Shown: positions 49,586-52,426 of the stretch, in pieces
Layout of the letters: each line of letters starts with the position of its first letter
Numbering within the stretch: the stretch's first letter is position 1
Origin: JBCDCE01 sp039182515
GTDB lineage: Bacteria; Pseudomonadota; Alphaproteobacteria; Rhodobacterales; Rhodobacteraceae
Length of the DNA: 52,426 bases
Assembly: GCA_039182515.1 (NCBI GenBank)
Contig: JBCDCE010000027.1
Coordinates: 1 to 52,426, forward strand
Direction of reading: 5' to 3'
The notes under the pieces: generated by a model
What the model was told of the DNA's origin: nothing
The model's input: the letters and a program-made list of their open reading frames with translations, nothing else
Databases searched by the model: none
Program-made: the position numbers and the translations under genes

Positions 49586-50173
49586 TCACAGCTGCCCTTT
49601 GGTGGACGGGATATGGCCTGCCATGCGCGGATCAATCTCAAGGGCCACCCGCAACGCGCGCGCCACCGCCTTAAAGGTGGCCTCCGCGATATGGTGGCTG
49701 TTGATCCCATGGATCTGGTCAATGTGCAGCGTGATGCCGCCATGGGTGGCGAAGGCTTGAAAGAACTCGCGTACAAGCTCGGTGTCGAAGGCACCGATCT
49801 TGGCCGTTGGGAAGTCTACGTTCCACACCAAAAAAGGCCGCCCAGACAGATCGAGCGCTGCACGCACTTGGGCATCATCCATGGGCAGGTGGCACTCGCC
49901 GTAGCGACGGATCCCGGCCTTGTCGCCCAAGGCCTGGGTGAGTGCTTGGCCCAGAGCAATGCCGCAATCCTCCACCGTGTGGTGATCATCGATGTGCAGA
50001 TCGCCTTTGGCTTTCAGATCGAGATCGAGCAGGGCATGGCGGGTGAGTTGCTCAAGCATATGGTCAAAGAAGCCAACGCCGGTTTCGACGTCGTAAGAGC
50101 CGGCCCCATCTAAACCCAATGTTAGGGAAATGCTGGTTTCTTGCGTTGTGCGTGAGACGCTTGCGCTGCGCAT
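49586..50173 (-). CDS. hisB: Imidazoleglycerol-phosphate dehydratase
   Basis: This 195-residue monofunctional dehydratase catalyses the sixth step of histidine synthesis. It has the metal-binding GVGFFDHMLEQLTRHALLD and HIDDHHTVEDCGIALGQA, then the later DLSGRPFLVWN and HHIAEATFKAVARAL. No phosphatase domain is fused. The ATG at 50173 gives the family length; the frame to 50278 is too long. It is the promoter-proximal gene of hisB-hisH. The AT-rich 204-bp gap upstream (50174-50377) is divergent to an unknown gene. Confidence 0.95.
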   Translation of the reverse strand: MRSASVSRTTQETSISLTLGLDGAGSYDVETGVGFFDHMLEQLTRHALLDLDLKAKGDLHIDDHHTVEDCGIALGQALTQALGDKAGIRRYGECHLPMDDAQVRAALDLSGRPFLVWNVDFPTAKIGAFDTELVREFFQAFATHGGITLHIDQIHGINSHHIAEATFKAVARALRVALEIDPRMAGHIPSTKGQL

Positions 50174-50377
50174 GTGTCTTTCTCCCGTTTCGACACGTCC
50201 TCTTAGGGATTTTGAGCGCATAGGGGAAGCCCGGTTAAACAGCCTGATCAGGGCCATTGTCCACCGAGTTACATTCAAACCTAAAAATATGAAAATATAT
50301 CTTGTTGAGTTAAACCTTCATTAATTGCTTGCTTCGTAAAACTCTAATCAAATTGCTCCTCAAGAAACGCAGGCGGT

Positions 50378-50803
50378 ATGACTTCTATTATTTTCGCTCA
50401 AAATTGTGAACGTGTTCGGGCACTCAGCGCCTCTCTGACATCCCATGGCAACCAAGTTTTAATCCTCGAGGCTGTGCAAAGGCTCTATACCAAATTGAAG
50501 GTTCTGGAGGTGGATTTGCTCGTGATAGACGCAACCCATGCGCACGACGATCTCTTTTCGATGTTGGTCAACGCTGAATATACACAAGCAAATCTCACAT
50601 CGATTATTTTGGAGGAGGGGCCAAACCACCACCGGGCCAATCCTTTGCTGGAATTTAAATCCGTCGCCTGTGTCCTCAATAATCGCACACCGATTGACGA
50701 TGTGGCCGCCATCGCGATGCATTTCAAAAAAGTCGATGCGGCACGCAGCAATGTCTATGCCTTTCCAAGCCAACCTCAAAAACTGGTGCGGCTCGGGCAA
50801 TAG
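50378..50803 (+). CDS. Small protein resembling a degenerate receiver domain, unknown
   Basis: The protein has 141 residues. An alternating strand/helix pattern (TSIIFAQNC, DLLVIDATHAHDDL, LTSIILEEG) recalls a response-regulator receiver fold. DLLVIDA would place an Asp at strand three, though the conserved acidic pair and Lys are not clear. It has no output domain. It is divergent from hisB with 204 bp of AT-rich sequence between, and a copy of the palindromic repeat lies just downstream. Family uncertain. Confidence 0.55.
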   Translation: MTSIIFAQNCERVRALSASLTSHGNQVLILEAVQRLYTKLKVLEVDLLVIDATHAHDDLFSMLVNAEYTQANLTSIILEEGPNHHRANPLLEFKSVACVLNNRTPIDDVAAIAMHFKKVDAARSNVYAFPSQPQKLVRLGQ

Positions 50804-50840
50804 AACCGGGGGAATAGAACTGGGGCAATAAAAGTTGAGC

Positions 50841-50948
50841 GCTAAAGCGTTATGCGAAAAAAACTGAATCACCTAACGCTGCCTGATACCTTTGGTTTCA
50901 ACGCGTTAGCTGATGCACGATATTCCAGGTATTTCGTCAAACGCTATA
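50841..50948. repeat. Dispersed nested-palindrome repeat, full copy C
   Basis: This ~108-bp element is in the same orientation as copy B (34862-34968). The middle arms CCTAACGC / GCGTTAG are kept. A substitution (GATACC for GAAACC) weakens the inner stem. It lies 37 bp after the unknown receiver-like gene and about 110 bp before the 3' end of the tRNA-Gly gene. Confidence 0.9.
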
Positions 50949-51061
50949 AAAATCAGGTGCCAAAGAACGGTGGGCTCACTTCAGCGTTTGCATATGACAG
51001 GGGAGACAGACACAGCAAACCAAAGCGCAAAAACGCATTGGCTTGGACTGTTTAGAAAATT

Positions 51062-51136
51062 TGGAGCGGGCGAGGCGATTCGAACGCCCGACCCTAACCT
51101 TGGCAAGGTTATGCTCTACCCCTGAGCTACGCCCGC
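51062..51136 (-). tRNA. tRNA-Gly (GCC)
   Basis: On the minus strand the acceptor stem is GCGGGCG / CGCCCGC with an encoded TCCA end (75 nt). The D-arm is AGCTCAGGGGTAGAGC. The anticodon loop is TTGCCAA (anticodon GCC) on a TAACC / GGTTA stem. The T-arm GTTCGAATC is standard. Confidence 0.97.
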
Positions 51137-51226
51137 ATCCATTGGGTAGGGGGTGACTAATCAAAGCGCGCCAACACCGCAAGAGGAAATCGTCACAAAT
51201 CGAAGCTTTCGGTGTAATTTAAAGCG

Positions 51227-51613
51227 CTACGAAACCACGGAGAGCCCAATCAAGCTCACCACGGAGATTATGAGCATGGTCAATGTCAATGCAGTGCCAA
51301 CAATCCGCCCAAATCCCCAGTATTTTCCCGAGAGTGCTGCGCCGTGCAGACCTCGGCCCAGCACAAGCATTGCGCCTAAGGCATGAACCAGTAAAGCACT
51401 TGCGCCCTGAGCCTCAATCAGCGCCAAAGCGATAAGGCCCATCGGCGCATATTCCGCGCAATTGGCCTGTGCCCGCATCCGGCGCAACATGTAAGGATCC
51501 CCCTGATCGCCCAGACTGATGCTTTTGTCGCGCCGGTAGAGGATCACCCGCACCGAAAGCACCAGAAAGATGATCAACACGAGGCCCGTATAAAAGCTGG
51601 TGATGGCGAACAT
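51227..51613 (-). CDS. MAPEG family membrane protein
   Basis: This 128-residue protein has four hydrophobic helices. The family pattern is RVILYRRDKSISLGDQGDPYMLRRMRAQANCAEYAPMG, with the conserved R..AQ.N..EY.P block. HALGAMLVLGRGLHGAAL is the third helix. The MAPEG family includes glutathione transferases and related enzymes; the substrate is unknown. A GGGAG-type site precedes the ATG at 51613. It is monocistronic beside tRNA-Gly. Confidence 0.87.
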   Translation of the reverse strand: MFAITSFYTGLVLIIFLVLSVRVILYRRDKSISLGDQGDPYMLRRMRAQANCAEYAPMGLIALALIEAQGASALLVHALGAMLVLGRGLHGAALSGKYWGFGRIVGTALTLTMLIISVVSLIGLSVVS

Positions 51614-51627
51614 GGGGGAGGGTCCTT

Positions 51628-51858
51628 TTGAGAAACTGCACCGATCAGTTTAGTTGGTGGTGTGTGAAAGGCAATCCCGAACCTTGGACATTCGAGAAAA
51701 GCATTGAACGCCTACTTGCTGTCTGCTTTCGTTTAAGGGGAAAAACTCGGGAAGCCTGCGACGAAATGCAAAGCTACGAGAGCCTATTGGCCGAGCCCAG
51801 TAGAGCCTTAGATCGATCGTGTCTAAATGGAGCCTTGGCGGGGAGCCCCAATGATTAA
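51628..51858 (+). CDS. Possible small ORF, doubtful
   Basis: A 76-codon frame with Trp and Cys but no recognised domain and no clear ribosome site. Its last codons overlap the ATG of the next gene. It could be a real coupled gene, a remnant of a longer gene, or chance. Reported because it fills the otherwise empty gap between the MAPEG gene and the last gene. Confidence 0.2.
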   Translation: MRNCTDQFSWWCVKGNPEPWTFEKSIERLLAVCFRLRGKTREACDEMQSYESLLAEPSRALDRSCLNGALAGSPND

Positions 51859-52330
51859 TTTCGAAGATTTGTTAGGTAGGTCGAACGAAGAAGTTCTTTT
51901 AACCCCTCCACTTTCCCAATGGGCATATAAAATCTCCCCTTTCTACGAGCCCGATGATCCTGACGAATTTGACTTGTATCTCACCTTTCCTGGTCAGGGT
52001 CTGGAAATGAGCTTTGAGGAGGACCGCACGCTCGGCTCAGTCTTTTTTCACGCGCGTAAGCTTGGGGGCTTTACGATGCAGCGACCAATCGTTGAGTTTG
52101 AGACCTCGCAGGCTGACACCAGAATGAAATTTGGTACACCTTTAAGCTTTCGAGAGGCCTCGACGCATGAATTGCTTGGGGAAATCAACCCCCATGATTT
52201 ATTCCTGGTTCAGACTGATCTCGTCAATATTCAATATACGTCAGACAAAGAGGCGATAGAGCTGATTACTCTGATGCGTTTCGACGTAGGCAAGAGGTTT
52301 GTCGTCGCGGAAGAAACCGATGTTCATTGA
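51851..52330 (+). CDS. Unknown soluble acidic protein, immunity-protein-like in character
   Basis: This 159-residue protein starts at the ATG at 51851 (GGGGAG 5 bp upstream). It is acidic, with strand-rich sequence (PDEFDLYLTFPGQGLEMSFE, FLVQTDLVNIQYTS). It lacks leader, membrane segment and known motif. Size, acidity and lone position beside a tRNA and possible mobile-element end are like orphan immunity proteins of polymorphic toxin systems, but no toxin gene is visible. That reading is only a guess. Confidence 0.55.
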   Translation: MINFEDLLGRSNEEVLLTPPLSQWAYKISPFYEPDDPDEFDLYLTFPGQGLEMSFEEDRTLGSVFFHARKLGGFTMQRPIVEFETSQADTRMKFGTPLSFREASTHELLGEINPHDLFLVQTDLVNIQYTSDKEAIELITLMRFDVGKRFVVAEETDVH

Positions 52331-52367
52331 GTTAGAATTTTTTTGGGTGCAAAGGTGGAATTATCTA

Positions 52368-52426
52368 GGGCGTGTTAACACTTAATCATGTCTACGATGA
52401 GGGCGAAGTTCCGGAAAGCTCTGTAC
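52368..52426 (+). mobile_element. Possible left end of an insertion sequence, truncated by the window
   Basis: After CTAG at 52365-52368 comes GGGCGTGTTAACACTTAATC with a perfect GTGTTAACAC palindrome. A frame opening at 52388 (MSTMRAKFRKALY) runs off the edge. A terminal repeat followed by a transposase start would look like this. Neither the other end nor a transposase motif can be seen. Confidence 0.2.

Overview
The window reads as chromosomal DNA of a Roseobacter-group alphaproteobacterium (Rhodobacteraceae). This is judged from gene content and order rather than from any search. Indicators are a SUV3-like helicase followed by an S4 RNA-binding protein, a seven-iron ferredoxin and CarD; the his genes split as hisB-hisH / DUF2147 / hisA-hisF-hisE; a PilP-like orphan protein; GC-rich third positions; and some GTG/TTG starts. 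Nearly all genes look intact. No CRISPR array, prophage or complete insertion sequence is visible. At most the left end of a mobile element may begin in the last 60 bases.

Layout. 0.1-1.8 kb: a Gfo/Idh/MocA oxidoreductase and two small membrane proteins. 1.8-5.2 kb: an exported isoquinoline-1-oxidoreductase-type molybdenum enzyme (2Fe-2S subunit, molybdopterin subunit with a Tat leader, dihaem cytochrome), all on the minus strand. 5.5-14.1 kb: a secreted metzincin-like protease with four Cys repeats, oligoendopeptidase F, an ATP-dependent DNA ligase with its partner MBL exonuclease, a TbpB-like lipoprotein, a lysophospholipase-like hydrolase and an SCP2 protein. 14.2-19.3 kb: plus-strand information-processing genes (TPR protein, helicase, S4, FdxA, CarD) ending at a strong terminator. 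19.4-23.2 kb: divergent cobS and cobT, and a CPA2 cation/proton antiporter with a His-rich loop. 23.5-28.8 kb: a GspL/PilM-like to PilP-like bridging protein, a SIMPL protein and a two-gene operon of unknown membrane-anchored proteins. 28.9-34.8 kb: metY, a VOC protein, a glycosyltransferase-like protein, an unknown protein, and a divergent aminotransferase / ornithine cyclodeaminase-family pair. 35.1-43.8 kb: three exported proteins of unknown function. 44.1-46.0 kb: tRNA-Tyr, rlmB, a zinc-ribbon protein and a YHS protein. 46.4-50.2 kb: his genes around an oppositely oriented DUF2147 gene. 50.4-52.4 kb: small unknown genes, tRNA-Gly and a MAPEG protein.

The best candidate for an undescribed system is the 35.1-43.8 kb locus. 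A giant exported protein (about 1808 aa) is divergent from two smaller exported proteins (378 and about 602 aa). By eye all three begin, right after the signal peptide, with the same ~65-residue helical module. Two of them also carry a PG_binding_1 domain and the third carries Sel1-like repeats. The locus lies between a copy of a dispersed palindromic repeat and a tRNA-Tyr gene, and points to a periplasmic, peptidoglycan-associated assembly.

Two repeat families were found by reading. One is a ~106-bp nested palindrome present in three full copies (23.3, 34.9, 50.9 kb), with a half copy touching the metY stop codon and a probable truncated copy at the window's first bases. The other is a 44-bp sequence present twice in inverted orientation (46.3 and 48.8 kb), flanking the hisE-hisF-hisA-DUF2147 block.
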